Origin: Davidsoniella eucalypti
Lineage: Eukaryota > Ascomycota > Sordariomycetes > Microascales > Ceratocystidaceae
Length of the DNA: 64,000 bases
Reading direction: 5' to 3'
Assembly: GCA_004009845.1 (NCBI GenBank)
Contig: RMBW01000047.1
Coordinates: forward strand, 166,093 to 230,092
Positions within the stretch are counted from its first letter, which is position 1. Each line of letters begins with the position of its first letter. Positions 38,201 through 52,087 of this stretch are shown here, piece after piece. The translations under genes were made by a program, and so were the position numbers. The notes beneath the pieces were generated by a model, which had not been told where the DNA came from, searched no databases, and saw only the letters and a program-made list of their open reading frames with translations.

Positions 38201-40376
38201 CGACAGGTGTGACCAAAGTCGTCAAAAGGGTGATGAAAGCATAAGGCTCCTCAAAACCTTGGCTGATCTCTTCCAAGATCCGTTCAGATGATGCCAGCGA
38301 GGATGGTAATACTTGACTCTTGTGTGTGCTGTTGAGAGCCATTGGGGTATATGCGCCCGTAGTCCAGGCATCCAAGCATATCCACATGACGTTTCCATTC
38401 TCGACGGAACGCGAAGTCATGAGAGCATCCAGAGCCCAGAATACACAGGCTCTTAAACGGGGTGGAACTGGATTACTAGCCAGCTGGAAAAGAATCTCGA
38501 CCAGGTTGAATGCAGGGTCCTTGAGCAAAAAGTTGCGAGCCTCTTCACTCTGGGCAACAAGTCTAGTGATTAGACGCAGATAACACTCCAGCATCATGGC
38601 CGATTCTGGCTCGATGTCCATCGGGTTGGTGACTGGCTTGCCATTTCTGTAGGTCGGGGGGGATGTGTTAGGCTTCTCCCGGATCTTGTTTGTGAAAAAG
38701 ATGAGTTCCTTCATGATCTGGTTCCAGGTGAGTGAAAGAGACTTTCGGAGACGGCCAGATGAAGATCCCTCGTCGAGCAGGAACTGGTGAGCGGAGGTGG
38801 CACACTCCTCGTTGGGGGAGATTGCCTGGAGCATTTCACAGAAGGCAGTGACAAGGGGAGTGGAAGCACGACGTGATGCCCATTGCATGAAGCCAGCCAG
38901 ATTGCTGTCAGGGTCAGCCCAGAAATTCATGGCAGAGTCTGGGCGACCTTCGTATGAGTATGCAATGATGATCAAAAACCTCTCGAGGTCAAGATCCTGC
39001 TCGTGGGCTTGGCTCATCTGACGCTGCTCATCTTCATCGGTACGTAGCTTTCGAATAACATCTGGCAGATTGGAGATAAAGCCATCGACGAAAATCTCGA
39101 TGCGGCTCATCAGAAGCACCTGGAAATGGTCTGGGAACTTGGGTGAGTCTGAAGGTAGAGGGGGGAGACGACGCTGTAGCCATTGCCGCATGCCATTGCG
39201 GGCAGAATCCTGCCAGTCGGCAGAACGGATATCAGAAGCTATTGAGAGCAAGAAGTCGAAGGCACCGTCTTTGAGCGCTTCCATAAAGTCAAGTGTTCGC
39301 TTCTTGTCTTCCGCCTCAAATTGTGCTTCGTCTGCGGGGTCAGGCTGTGCACCCATGAAATGGCCGCCGTATTCAGCAAGCCACCAAGCCTTCACAGTAG
39401 CCTGTAGCCCACGCAATGGCCAGGGAGCATCGTGGGTAGGATACACTACAGAGTTGAGCTTCCGGGCTAGAACAACATCATTCCGCCCCTCGGTCGAGGC
39501 AAACTCTGTTATGTATGCACCGAGAACCGGAATCTTGTGAATCAACAACGCATCGTACTTGTCCGTCGCCTTGAGGCCGTCAAAGAACTTTTGGAAGTCT
39601 TCTGGCTCGGAATTTCTCTTGTCGATAGCTCGACTGTAAACATGGGCAACAAGCTCATGCTGGGTGAATAGAGAGTTGCGAATGAAGTAGACAGTCTGTA
39701 GGTCGTCGGTCATCTCAAGCGGGGCTCCATTGGCCATAACCGATGCAGCAGTGATCTTTGTGTTGACTTGTTGGATTTTAGCTTTGAGTTTGTCCATGGC
39801 AGAAGCACATCGTGGGACGACACGTTTGGTGCCACTGCGGAAGATTCTCACGCTGACGAAATCAGAGATGAGCTCATCATCGAGGCGGTCATTCAAATCG
39901 ACAAATAGGCGCGTGATGTCGAGGACAAAGGTGCGAGTACGGTATAGGCGGATAAGGGCAAGCTGGAGGAGAGGTTGTCTCATTGTCTCCAAATCATCTT
40001 GTGCTTCCAGCATATATCGGACAGCTTCGAGTTCGTCGATGTTGGCTTCGTCAGCAAGCGTTAGAGCTTCTTTCTTGAACTCATCGTTGAGGTCGAAAGC
40101 TTCGGTATCGATGGTTACTTTTCCTATCAGAGCAAAAATATTAGACATGCGAAATATCCTAAAGTAAAGCTAGGCGGGATACAAACCTCCGTTGACGGTA
40201 GCACGACTCTTTTCATTTTTTCCTCCATCGATCCAAAACTTTTCCAGCTCTGATTCGAAGAGGCCGAGAATCTCCTCGCTATCGAGACATGTCGCGTTCG
40301 GTAAGCGGCCTTCAGATAAAGAGAGCAGATCTCTGTGAAGCTCGGTCAGAGCCTCCAAGGTTTTGAATTCAGCCAT
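35265..40376 (-). CDS. NUP192: nucleoporin Nup192 (Nup205 homologue)
   Basis: Three exons: 40187-40376, 35391-40123 and 35265-35321; introns 40124-40186 and 35322-35390 preserve phase; 1659 aa. The sequence is alpha-helical throughout with no catalytic motif, as expected for the large scaffold nucleoporins. Features that fit Nup192 are the N-terminal LEALTELHRDLLSL helix, the FVLDITRLFVDLNDRLDDEL segment region, and overall length close to fungal Nup192 (about 1650-1750 aa). Family knowledge: an inner-ring component of the nuclear pore binding Nic96 and Nup53. The last exon adds only 18 residues and would be missed without the splice. The gene is divergent from TEL1 across about 1.1 kb. Confidence 0.88.
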
Positions 40377-41513
40377 GATATATATATGTGCGCCGAGTTT
40401 AGAACAGGAACTGCATGGCGGCCAAGCTTGTCGTAAGTCGTGAACTCGAGGTGAAAGTGCCCTTGCCGTCGACTTTCACAGCAGAACTAAGCGCAATTGC
40501 TGCAGGGAGATTTTATGTTGCAGTAAACAGCAGATTCGCAGTGGGCAATGGATGCTATGAAAGCATGTAGAATTATCAGGTATAAAATTTGGGTATGGGG
40601 AGCTTTCGTCAAGCCTAAGCACTTCGTCCCTAGGATGAAAGTTGAGAAGCTTCAATTAAAATAAGTTCACTTGCTAGCGTGGGTCCCTTAGAATAGGCAC
40701 GGGTACTTAAGTACTGTAACGCAAGGCTCGATGCTTTTACTGGCTTTTATTGTAGCAAAATAGACAGAAAAATCACGAAAGTATTACACAATAGCTCGGA
40801 ACAATACAATATCCAAGCTGATCCACCAAAAAACCCCAATATTTCGAAGCTTTTCTCAGTACTTGCATCTGGGCAGGAAGCTCTCACCGCCCCACACTCA
40901 TACCAACAAGGCTAGGTAGCCTTGCAGCGCGTCTTGTATTGATTTTTTCGAGTTTTACGCGAATGAAATTGTAGACTTCGAGATTCACAGCTTTTTGACT
41001 ACTCTAGTACTTTCGTTTTTCCTCTTTGCATATATGCGCACTCTATTTTTCACAATAACCACCACAAAACAAATATGCAACTATGTATGTAGCGAAGTCC
41101 AAACTAAAATGTTGGTGAAAGCGGTGGGATTTTTTTGCCGGCCAAAAAACCCTATTGAACTAGTTGCCCTAGCAGCGTATGAAAAAAGAAAAGAGAAAAA
41201 GGGTCTCGAAGCCAAAACCAAAACCCTTAACTTAGTGTATTGAACTACAATAAGAATCAAAACTTGGTGCATACCTTTTTATTCTCAAGAAGGATTTCAA
41301 CCTAGAGCAGCAGCATTAAGAAGCCTTTCTCATTTTAGTAGCTGTTACTCTTCACTATAGCACACTTTCTCTCCAATTCGTGAACTAAGGCAGCAGGAGC
41401 ACTCATTGTATGGTTGCTTACTAAATTACTGCTAGCCGTAATATCCAAAACACCAGCTATCAAACTCCATCATCACTAGGAATTTCAAATATGGTGATTG
41501 TTCGCTGAGCATT
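40377..41513. promoter_or_regulatory. divergent NUP192 / TEL1 promoter region
   Basis: 1137 bp between two head-to-head genes. It contains both promoters. A short frame at 40995-41243 has no homology that I recognise and is probably non-coding. Confidence 0.5.
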
Positions 41514-44500
41514 ATGGCGCCTGAAAATAACCCAATCAATGGCATTCTTGGTAAGGTTATCTGGCCACCTGCTAAATATGATAATATCCTTATACTGATA
41601 CATTCCTAGCTATGATCTCCGGATCTGCCCAGAAAGCTAGAGCAACTGGACTAGACGGTAACGCATTGACCTAAATACTACCAGACGACATGAGGATGAT
41701 GACTTACTTTTACATTAGAACTTCTTTCTTTGATGGATAAATCCAAAAACCTGTATGTCAAAATAACCACAGGTACAGATATGGATTTGGTGTTGACATG
41801 ATTTATATAGGCCTCAACTTGCGGATAAACAATACCATAGAGTATTCGAAAGTCTCTTCCGCTGTATCATCACCGAGAAGCAACAGGCTTTACGTAAAAC
41901 TTCGTCCAGCTCAAGTGCAGCCAACTTGCGATTAGGTAAGTGTGCAAAGGCTGTCCGTATCACATATGAACATGCTATTGGAGCTCTCAAGCGTAAGACT
42001 ACATTAGCTGTCATCGATCACGTCACTGAGCTACTCCAAGGCCCAGATGGCACGCTCATCGCCCTACCAACTCTAGTGAGCGAGTATCTACGAACTCTGG
42101 TGAATATCTTGTCAAACAATGCAACTGTCGAGCAGTTGACGCGAGATAAAGCCGAGGGCTGGGTCAATTGTATGGGCTTTTGCGTCGACATAATCGTCAA
42201 GTCACTCAAAAGCACTGATGTCGATCCAGAAAGCTCCGCTGGTGCGACTCCCGCACCACCGAATTCGGGGATGCAATCAACTCCGGGATACGCAGGGAAC
42301 CGTATCGCCCTGATGGGCATAAGAATAAATCTAGCAGATGTCCAATTGCTCCTTGAAAGTCTCCATCATCTCGTTGCACCTCAAACAGCCCCAATCATAC
42401 AACACGCTACAGATATTATAGATGCCATTGCCCACGTTGTCAAAATCGAACACTTGGCATTCGGTAGAATTCCACAAGAGGTTTTTGGCATTCTCAATAT
42501 ATTGATGATGCGCCTTCAGGCTGAAGATATCGCCCTCGCCACTGACCTTACAAAGCTTGTGTTACCGCACATTTGCCATTGGTGGCAGCCAGACAAGCCT
42601 GAGAAAGAAGAGACTATCAAAAGCTCTCGAGACGAAATCCTGAAAAGTCTGTTTTCTATGCAGCTACACTTGGAACGTATATCGCGAGCCGGGCCCAACA
42701 CCGAATTTCGCACCCATGTGGGAGAGCTATTGGATGTCTTGTGGGCGGAGTATTCTCGTAGAGAGGAAAAGAGCCGTCTTCAGATGACTGATGTATCATT
42801 TGGGTCGGCCAAACCACCAGTAGACTATTTCCAAACTCCGTTGTTCAGCCTGCATTATCGACACCAAGGAGAAGACCGCAACTGGGCTACTCTTCAATGT
42901 CTGGCCTTCCTAGAGGAAGTTTTTCATCTTTGCATGAAGAAGACTCCCGATGACGATGACGACGATGTTGATCTTGATGCCGATTCTTATCAACGCAAAC
43001 GTCGACGTACTAAGAATTACAATCGTCTTCATCAGAAGTTGAGATCACCTCAGCAAGGCGTGCAGGTGACTGCTCTTCAGTTGATCTCCTTCTTGGCACA
43101 GTCCCAAGTATTCTCAGACTCCGAGATCTGGAGCTTCTTGGACGATGCAGCAAGCCTCGTAAACCACAAAAGTTTCGGCATTGCATCATGGGCTATGATA
43201 GCTACTTCAAGGTAACATCTCATACTACGGCAAACGAAAATATAGAACTAACTGTGTATAGCTGTTCTCTTCGTCATGGCGCCAATCACGAATCCCTTGC
43301 ATCGACCTGGAAAAATCTATGGCAGAGCTGTACCAGAGTCGTAGGAATCCCAGGAGTCTCGCGGGCTTCGTGTGTCATACTGCATTCTATCTTGCAGCTA
43401 GATCTTGTTCCGTATGCAACAATCTCGGGCGAAATCACTCGCATAATCACAAACCCAGACTTTAACGGCCCTGCAGTATTAGTGGATTCTTCGCTCCTAC
43501 TGATGTTGCATCTGCTCCATCTACGGAACTCGAAGGTCCCTAACGCTAGTGAAAATACCTGCCTACAGGTGATCAGATGGGTATTCCTACGATGGCATCC
43601 TGGTGAGTCCCGATTTCAAGATATCTTCACCAATAACTTATGACTAACGTTTTATATGATCAGAGGACATAAATTTTGCAACATTTCATTCTCGCCATGC
43701 CTGCCCGGCTGATATTGCGAGGCTTTTGAAGTCATGCTGCGGCCTAAATTCACCACAGGATGAATCTGTCCTGAGCTCTCCCGGCGGTGCTTTAAGCCAA
43801 AAATGGCGAGAGCAATATCAAAACGCAGAGATGACGAGGTACCTATTGCAGTTAGATCAACCGGCAAAGATATTGACGAGACATGAATTGATAGTGTCAT
43901 CGTCCGAGAACTTCTCGTCGCAGGTGGCAAACTCGTCTCACTCATACACGACTCGCAAGTTGATATTGGAATTGTGTGGTCCAAAGATCGTCAATCTACA
44001 GACCGTTTGTAATCTGTGGGGTAAACGTGTTGCTGATGGTGGCCAACTTATCCACCCAGACAAATTTCAGAGTTTGATAGCGGCCTCTATGGCCGTCTTT
44101 CTCGTTTTCCCACTGCTCAGAGAGCTGAAAATCTCACAAGCAAGCGATCTGAAAGAGTCACTGGATCTACTTGTGGACAGTGCTATACATGCTGTTCTCA
44201 ATGCTGTCGAGACGTCTGATTTCTTCTTTGTTTTGTTGAGGACACTCCGCCGGCTTTTACCCCCAATTTCAGCCCATGCCTTCCGTAGTCTAGCTACGAA
44301 AGAGCTAGAGTTTCTAGATTTTCTCTCAAAGGTAGTCTCAGCTGTTGACCAGAGAAACTACATCAATGAAGCGAAAAGAGCACAAGATGATATGGACCTT
44401 GACAATGACTTTGATACACAAACAAGCACTGGCTTACCAATGCTAGAAGATACACCTGCTCCGAGATACTGGACTGCTGTCGGTCTCGTCATGCCTTCAT

Positions 44501-47500
44501 ACATGTCAGAAGTTGAAGCACACCTACATCTCATCCACCAAACCTGCCAGCAAGATGAAGGCATCAGTCAGGTCCCTACCGAGTTCGTGAGGTACATTAC
44601 CACTATGCCTGATGGAAAGGTTATGGCTTGTCGGGATATATTGATACAGCTGTTCCAGTCAGATCTAACGTTAAAATCTGCTGACGCCATTGATTTGATC
44701 CAGAAGGTGGGTGACATGATGTCATCTCCAGCATTCGAATCCTGTGAAGTGGCATTCATGACCTGCATAGATTCTATCAATGAAACTCTACCGCTCTGGC
44801 GTGATGCTTCCGATCTAGCTGCCATGGTAGGCGACATGTACCACTACATCATCAAATACACACTAAAGACGAACATGCTATCACCGAACGCCAAGATCAG
44901 TCTAGCTAAGCTTCTACTCAAGCTGATTAGGGAGATACCAAACTATGCTGACCGTCTAAGTCTCATGTCGTGTCGTTCTACGCTCCTTCTGCTAGGACAG
45001 ACTGGAGAGATGAACGTGAAGTTCTACATTGGCGAGCGGCTGCCTGAGATGTTTGAGCTTTTTATCTTGAAACTTCATGAGGATATATTCATTGATGTAC
45101 TGGAAACGCTTCCTGCAGATGGTGGTCACATTGAAGGTATTGCCTACCGTTTGTTTGTCCTGTCTAAGCTTGCTTGCCGCTGGCCAACTCTTCTAAGGAG
45201 GTGCATCTACCACATTTTCGAGACTCCCGGCAAAGTCCCGGCTTCAACCGACTATGCCAAACGAGGCCTTCGCTTGGTAACTACAGCTCTTAATCTTCCG
45301 TCACCACGCAAGTTGTTTGAGCTTTTTGCTTCTCAAATATTGTACACATGGGTACCCACGAACAGTCTGGACGACATACCTTATTCTATATTTGGATTTG
45401 ATAGCCTCAACGACCTTCTTTGGGCATGCCGTGAAGAGGCATGCGCCTCATTTATCATGAGGGGCGAAGAAGAGGTTTTCGAGGATCTTGCAAAGAAGCT
45501 TAAAATGACGCCTAAGGCTTTAGCAAAGCAGAGCCTTGGAAGAACCATTGCATACAGTATTGCACACGGAATCGCTATCCATAAGCACCGGAATTCCAAT
45601 AGTAATACAGCAGAGTCTGGTGCCGGCAGCGGCTTCCAAGCTACCCAGCGTATTCTCAGTCCAGGAGAAATCTATCTACGAGATATCATAGAACCTGAGG
45701 CATTCATGGAGTGCATATATGCTGGATTTGTTGATGCTGTTAGTGTTGCCATGGATACATTCGATCAAGAAGACAAGATACATACTACATTTTTAGGCGA
45801 TTTGGAGTATGCTGCGGACATCATGCAGGATATCATGGCATATTCTCACTCGGATACATTACTTCCTCCCAACCAACAGCCGACATTCAAAGGAAAACAC
45901 CTCGTGCGCCAATTGCACCAACTATGCACACTTACACCCAAGTACGACGTGTTATCCCTGTGGACACCGCCTTTGTTTCTCTACACTGCACGCAAGCTTG
46001 TGAATTCCGTACACCCTGCTCTTGGTTCTTTCCATGCCTGTTCGGTCTTGAGAAAGCTCCGTATTCTGGTCTGCCTAGCTGGAGACATTGCCACACAACT
46101 CTATCCATTGGAAATGATGCTTTCTTCCCTACGAATCTTCATTGTTGATGTAGAGTGCGTAGATGATGCTCTCGGGTTGGCTCAATACCTTCTTATCAAA
46201 GGACGGCCTTACCTGGACAATGTTCCGTCCTTTCTCGCCGGATTTGGTCTATCAACAATGGCGTCTTTAAGAGTTTTCATGGAGTCAAGCCAGTCTAGCA
46301 CAACTCAGGCAAGTCAGTTTCAGGCTACAATAAGTAGAACGCAGGGATTCCATGCGTGGTTACGTGATTATCTCGACGACTACTTGGACTCAGCCAAATT
46401 CTCAAATAAAGTTCAGAAGGAGGCTTTTCGATCGATCACGCAGTCTGTTGCACAAATCAAGGCTTCTGGAAACGCCGAAAAAGGCACTCACGAAAGCAAT
46501 CTCCTTGTCGAAATTTTGAAGGACGAACAACGAAAGGTTCAGCTTCTTAGCGAACCGGCGAGAAACATGGCCCTGGGCCTACTCTGCAACGACTTCCGCC
46601 TACCAAAATCAAGTCACTCGGACATCATCTGTGAGGACCGTATTGCAGTTAAGCTAGAAGCAGCTGTCTGGCGTACTTGTAAATCCTCCTCGCTTAGTAA
46701 AGAATATCTAAGTTGGGCTGGACGCGTTGCCGGGCGATCTTTTGCGGCATCTGGAGATATCCCCAGCAGTTTCCTCTGTGAATCTCGTGTTCCGGAGTAC
46801 GAAAAAGTGACGTCGATGTACTCGGGATCGGAAAAGGGCCTACTGAATCTTCTCCGTGGGCTTTCTGGGAACGAAGACTCTATCACAGCCGGTCTAGCCG
46901 AGGGCGCCATACGGCGTATCGTTACGGAAGCTGGATCTTCAACAGACAATTCTCTACGTGAAGTATGCGCCGAAACTCTTCCCGAAAGTCTCAATATGTC
47001 ATTCCAATGGGGTGAATACTATGCACCACCTTCAGAAGCGCCACCAGCCAACGTCAAACTCGACAGCACCGTGCTCAGTCCAAGGGCTCTCGAGAAACAA
47101 GATTGGGTGCAGAACATGGCCATATACTTATGTTCGTCAGCTCTGGACAGAGTCATGGTTGCTGCCGTAGCGCCAGTTGTCGAACACGTTCGAGGGTTTG
47201 CCGAACAGGCTTTTCCATTTATTGTCCATCTAGTTCTCCAGGCGCAGTTCGATAATGGCCAGTCACTCAGACAGGCATTTTCTGCTGTAATCAAAGTTTG
47301 GTCTACAGAATCTCTAGTTGACGAGACAAAGTATAATTTTGTCCTTATCATGAACACAATTCTGTACCTGCGGACCCAGAAACCACCTATCGGTGGCACT
47401 ATCGTCGACAGGGTCAAATGGCTCGACATAGATCCCAGCTCCATAGCTCCGATTGCGTCAAAATGCGGAATGCATAAGTCGGCACTGATGCTTCTGGAGG

Positions 47501-50500
47501 GCATGGTTTCTGAGACTACAGCGCCTTCGCGGGGTTCGGCATCGTTTGTATCTCGATCACAAAATGCGCCGTCGTCGGAATTGCTACTCAATATCTTTGA
47601 AAACATCGACGATCCTGATTCGTACTACGGTATAACTCAGTCATCCGACCTATCTAGTGTGCTAGCAAGAATAGAATATGAGGGCGATGGTGCTAAAAGT
47701 CTTGCGTTCCGTGGTGCGCAATATGACAACCATCTTCGAAAGAAAGATCCGCTGTCACAAGACGACGGACTTGCTCTTGTGACTGCACTGGGTAATCTGG
47801 GCTTGTCTGGAGTAGCAGGTTGTATTCTTCAGGCGCAAGACGATGGTGGTGATGCAAAGATGACGTTGGACAGCACATTCCAGACGGCTCGAAAGCTTGA
47901 GCAATGGAACTTGCCTGTGCCGGCAACTTCGTCAAGTTCGGTAGTTTCAGTGTATAAGACCTACCAAGGGCTTCACCAAGCGACTGACATAAGCGCAGCC
48001 CAAGCGTGTATCCAAAAGGGCTTTGCAGAGGCAATGGCCTTGGTGATATCTCCAGGGAACACGGCAGCCAGTCTAAGAAATCACCTAAGGGCATTAGCGG
48101 TTCTTACCGAACTAGATGACGTTCTCAATGTCAATGGCACGGCAGACGTTGAAGAGCTTCTAGCCTTGCTACGATCAAGGGAGCAGTGGATGCTCAGTGG
48201 AAGGTAAGTTTTATCGATATATCATTGCGTGATCTATGCTAACGAAGATATATAATAGATACGAAGATGTCAGCAACATCTTATCCTGTCGTGAAACAAC
48301 CTTCAGTTTGTTGACCCAGTTACCGCTTTTCCGTGACATGATCAGCATCACTGCTGGGGACTCACGACAACTAGAGATTCATAGTTTGCTATCTGCGTCC
48401 AAGATATACCGCTTCCACAAGGCAAACCAAGAGTCGCTGAATCTCGCAACATCACTTTCTGCGCTTCCTGGGCCCTGCGAGAAGCTGGGACTCAAGATTG
48501 ATGCCGCGGTCAAACTAGAGGTCGCCAATTCTCTCTGGGATCATGGTGAAATGTTGTCGTCTATCGGAATCCTGCAAACACTGGCTGCCGATGAAGCTTC
48601 ACTACGGTCTCAAAGTGTGACAGTGAGCTTGACCGATATCCTGTCGCTTTTAGGACACCAAGTGTCTGTTGCACGGCTTGAGAGCCCGGATGACATTCAG
48701 AAAAACTATCTGGAACCTGCTTTGCGGCAGCTCAAGGGACGATCTCAGGGCGACGATGCCGGAAAGGTGTTCCATCAATTTGCCATGTTTTACGACGAGC
48801 AGCTACTTGACCCGGATATGCTCGAAGATCTTGCACGTCTTAAGGAGCTAGAAAAGGGCAAGGCCGAGGAAGTCACCCATTGGCAGAAGCTTATTGCAGG
48901 AACCCGCGATGCCGGGGCTAAGCGACGCTACGGAAGTTACTTGGCGCGCTGCGAACGGTTCCTCTCGCTGGATCGCATGGAATTGAAGAGACTAGAAGAT
49001 GCACGGTCTGAATTCTTGCGGCTCAGTATCGAAAACTATCTTTTGTCCCTAACGGCATCAGACGAGCACAACAACGACTCTTTGCGTTTCACTGCCCTAT
49101 GGATGGGCCGTTCAGACGACGATAGTGCCAACAGAGCAGCGTCTAAATATCTCGATAAGGTGCCAAGTCGCAAGTTTGCGTCATTGATGAACCAGCTCTC
49201 GTCCCGTCTTCAAAGCCTCCCCAATGAATTCCAGAGTCTCTTGATGAACCTAATCAAGCGCATCTGTGTCGATCACCCGTATCACGGCATGTATCATATC
49301 TGGTCTGGTAATCGGGCCCGAGCCAACACACAAGACATGGTCTCTGTAAACCGCGCTGCTGCGACGCAAGAAGTTGTCAAGTACTTGGAGAGTCATCCGT
49401 CCAAGGCTTCGGCCGTATGGCGCTCGATCGACCGTACAAGCTACATGTACGAGGCTCTAGCTGCCGAGAGCACGGAAAACTACAGATCTGGGGCCAAGAT
49501 GGCGCTCAAGCACAGTTCTAGTTGCTTGAAGCTGATGCAGGCACTCAATAAATACCGTATCCCGCCACCGACGATGCACATCAAGGTGCGCGCCAATTGC
49601 AACTACGACGATGTGCCCCTTATCGATCATCTAGAGCCATGGATGAGCATTGCAAGTGGCAACAGTGCGCCCAAGATCATCACAGCCGTTGGTACCGATG
49701 GACGGTCCTACAAGCAGCTTGTCAAGGGCGGCAACGACGATCTTCGCCAGGACGCCATCATGGAGCAAGTTTTTGGCGCTATTTCATCCTTACTCAAGCT
49801 TCACCGCGCAACACAGCGCCGCAATCTGTTTATACGTACATACAAAGTCCTACCGCTGACGCCATCCACAGGCATCATCGAGTTCGTCGCCAATACAATT
49901 CCGCTACACGACTTTTTGATGCCAGCGCATCAGCGCTACTATCCCAAGGATCTCAAAGGGCCACAGTGCCGCAAGGAGATCGCGAATGTGGACAGCAAGA
50001 CTACGGAGGTCCGTGTCGAGACCTTCCGTAAGGTTACGAGCCGCTTTCGGCCAGTGCTACGATTCTTCTTCATGGAACACTTCATGGACCCGGACGACTG
50101 GTTTGCGCGTCGTGTAGCCTACACTCGCACTACAGCGGCTATCTCTATCGTAGGTCATATCTTAGGCTTGGGAGATCGCCACTGTCACAACATCCTCATG
50201 GACACAGCCAACGGCGAGGTTGTACATATCGACCTTGGCATATCCTTTGAACTGGGACGAGTATTGCCCATCCCCGAAGTAGTGCCGTTCCGCATGACGC
50301 GAGACATAGTCGATGGCATGGGCGTGACTAAGACGGAAGGAGTATTCCGGCGCAGTTGCGAATTTACGCTTGAAGCTCTACGTGAGGAAACTTACAACAT
50401 CATGACCATGTTGGATGTGCTACGCTATGATCCGCTATATTCGTGGAGTATGTCGCCAGTACGCATTGCGAAACTTCAGGCAGCGGCACACAATGACGAG

Positions 50501-50713
50501 GTCGATCGTGATGGTGCGGATATAGGCGCAGATGGAAAGCGCAAGAATGGCGTCATCAGTGAGGCTAGTGAGGCAGAAAGAGCATTGGCTATCGTGCGCA
50601 AGAAGTTGTCTAAGACGCTAAGCGTGGCGGCTACTGTGAATGATTTGATCAACCAAGCAACAGACGACCGGAACTTGGCGGTTCTATTTGCTGGATGGGG
50701 TGCTTATGCCTAG
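41514..50713 (+). CDS. TEL1: Tel1/ATM checkpoint kinase
   Basis: Seven exons: 41514-41550, 41610-41657, 41719-41752, 41811-43211, 43262-43602, 43664-48203 and 48259-50713. The total of 8856 nt keeps frame and gives 2951 aa. The first three exons are tiny (37, 48 and 34 nt) and together encode the N-terminal TAN region (NGILAMISGSAQKARATGLD, then ELLSLMDKSKNL). A basic KRKRRRTK patch near residue 433 could be an NLS. HEAT/FAT helical repeats fill the middle. The PIKK domain shows GLGDRHCHNILMD (about 2769) and the HIDLGISFE metal-binding motif (about 2789). The FATC ends LAVLFAGWGAYA. Family knowledge: a serine/threonine kinase activated by Mre11-Rad50-Xrs2 at double-strand breaks and telomeres. 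Confidence 0.95.
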
Positions 50714-51094
50714 AGGATTAGTGATAGAGAGATAACGATGTTGTGTATGTAGTTTATTGGCTTTGCAATATACAGTACTAATACGGTGCATACCGCATAC
50801 CACAGTGTTATAAAGCTTGTCATATTGATAGCCCTGTACATCAACATTACGGTTAACCCTAAATAAACACCAAAACATACTATATACAGGGCTAAGTTTT
50901 GTCGTGGGATCAGCGTACAGATCGGTCTCTTGCAAGTAACTGTTTATTCTCGACATGTACCTACTCAAGTTTCCCCACTTTTAAAATTCCCCGCTTTTCT
51001 GAACAAAAGTTATCCTTCTACACCTTTTTTCTCCTTATAACACAACACAGTTATAAAACAATACAAATATATCACCAGACCATTATACTAATAT

Positions 51095-51174
51095 ACTACT
51101 ATACAACTTGACTACTATACAACTTGACTACTATACAACTTGACTATTATACTACTTGACCACCATACAACTAC
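51095..51174 (+). repeat. 16-bp tandem repeat, five copies
   Basis: Five consecutive 16-bp units, the first three identical (ACTACTATACAACTTG) and the last two diverged. They lie in the 5' untranslated part of the Tc1 element just before its transposase start. They may be subterminal transposase-binding repeats or simple slippage. Confidence 0.9.
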
Positions 51175-51179
51175 TAATT

Positions 51180-52087
51180 ATGTCTACAATAACGGATCTA
51201 GAGCTTAGACTTCAAGACATATCCCAAAGAACCCAAGATCTCAGAAGCCAGGGGGCACGTAAACAACGTGAATTTCAGCTCCAACTGCAACGGTTCCAAC
51301 AGCTCCAACAACAGAAGTAAACCAGCTCAATAGCCAGCATGAAGGGCTACAGCAAGAATACCACGAAGTTCGACAACAGTTGTTGATTGCACAGTCCCAT
51401 TCAAACGATCAACAATTTCGAACCCCTTCGCCAACACTAGAAACAGCGGAAATTTCCAATGATTCACTTACCTCTGTACGCTCACGAAATACTACTCGTG
51501 ATGTTCGATTAGAGGTTCAAACTCTCGTGAACGATGCTGGATGGACCACCCAAGCCGTAGCCTCAGGTCTTCATCTTACAATAAGACAATTCCAATACGC
51601 CATGAGAAACCCAGCGACCCCTCGTCGCGCATGTGGCCCACCTCGTAAACTTACACCAGCCCAAGTCGATGAGTTAATTGAGTTTGTGTGTGCAAGCCCA
51701 GAGGGCCGATAAATGTCATATAAAGAGCTAGTGAGAGTTATGGGGTTTATGAAGTCTTTCGAGCCTGAGAGTCTAGAGTTTATGCAAGATAATGCTCCTT
51801 GCCATAAAGCGAGACAGACCATGGAAGAGTTTCGATCTCGTGGTATCACGGTCCTGGATTGGCTACCTTTCTCACCAGACCTCAACCTGATCGAAGCTGT
51901 TTGGCATGAGATGAAGTTATATACCCAAAGGAACTTCTCCAAGATTCTTCGCTCGGAGGAACTTCAAAATGCAGTCCAAGAGGCTTGGGACAATATTAGC
52001 AATGAGTGCCTTCATGAACTCCTAGTTTCTATGAAGAATCGTTGTGAGGCTGTTATCGCTACCAATGGGATGTACACTAGGTACTAG
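51180..52087 (+). pseudogene. broken Tc1/mariner transposase
   Basis: The frame opens at 51180 with a Gln-rich segment and stops at 51318. A different frame continues with a helix-turn-helix region (about 51380-51709) and ends in TAA at 51710-51712. The same frame then resumes with MSYKELVRVMG and runs to 52087. The catalytic part keeps the second Asp (QDNAPCHKA) and the Glu 34 residues further (NLIEAVW). The first catalytic Asp and about 100 residues around it are gone through an internal deletion between VMGF and KSFEPE. The gene is therefore inactive through a frameshift, an in-frame stop and loss of an active-site residue. Confidence 0.88.

Noticed and set aside
35695..40167. Several plus-strand frames of 60-156 codons inside NUP192
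   Set aside because: Antisense shadows of a strongly coding minus-strand gene.
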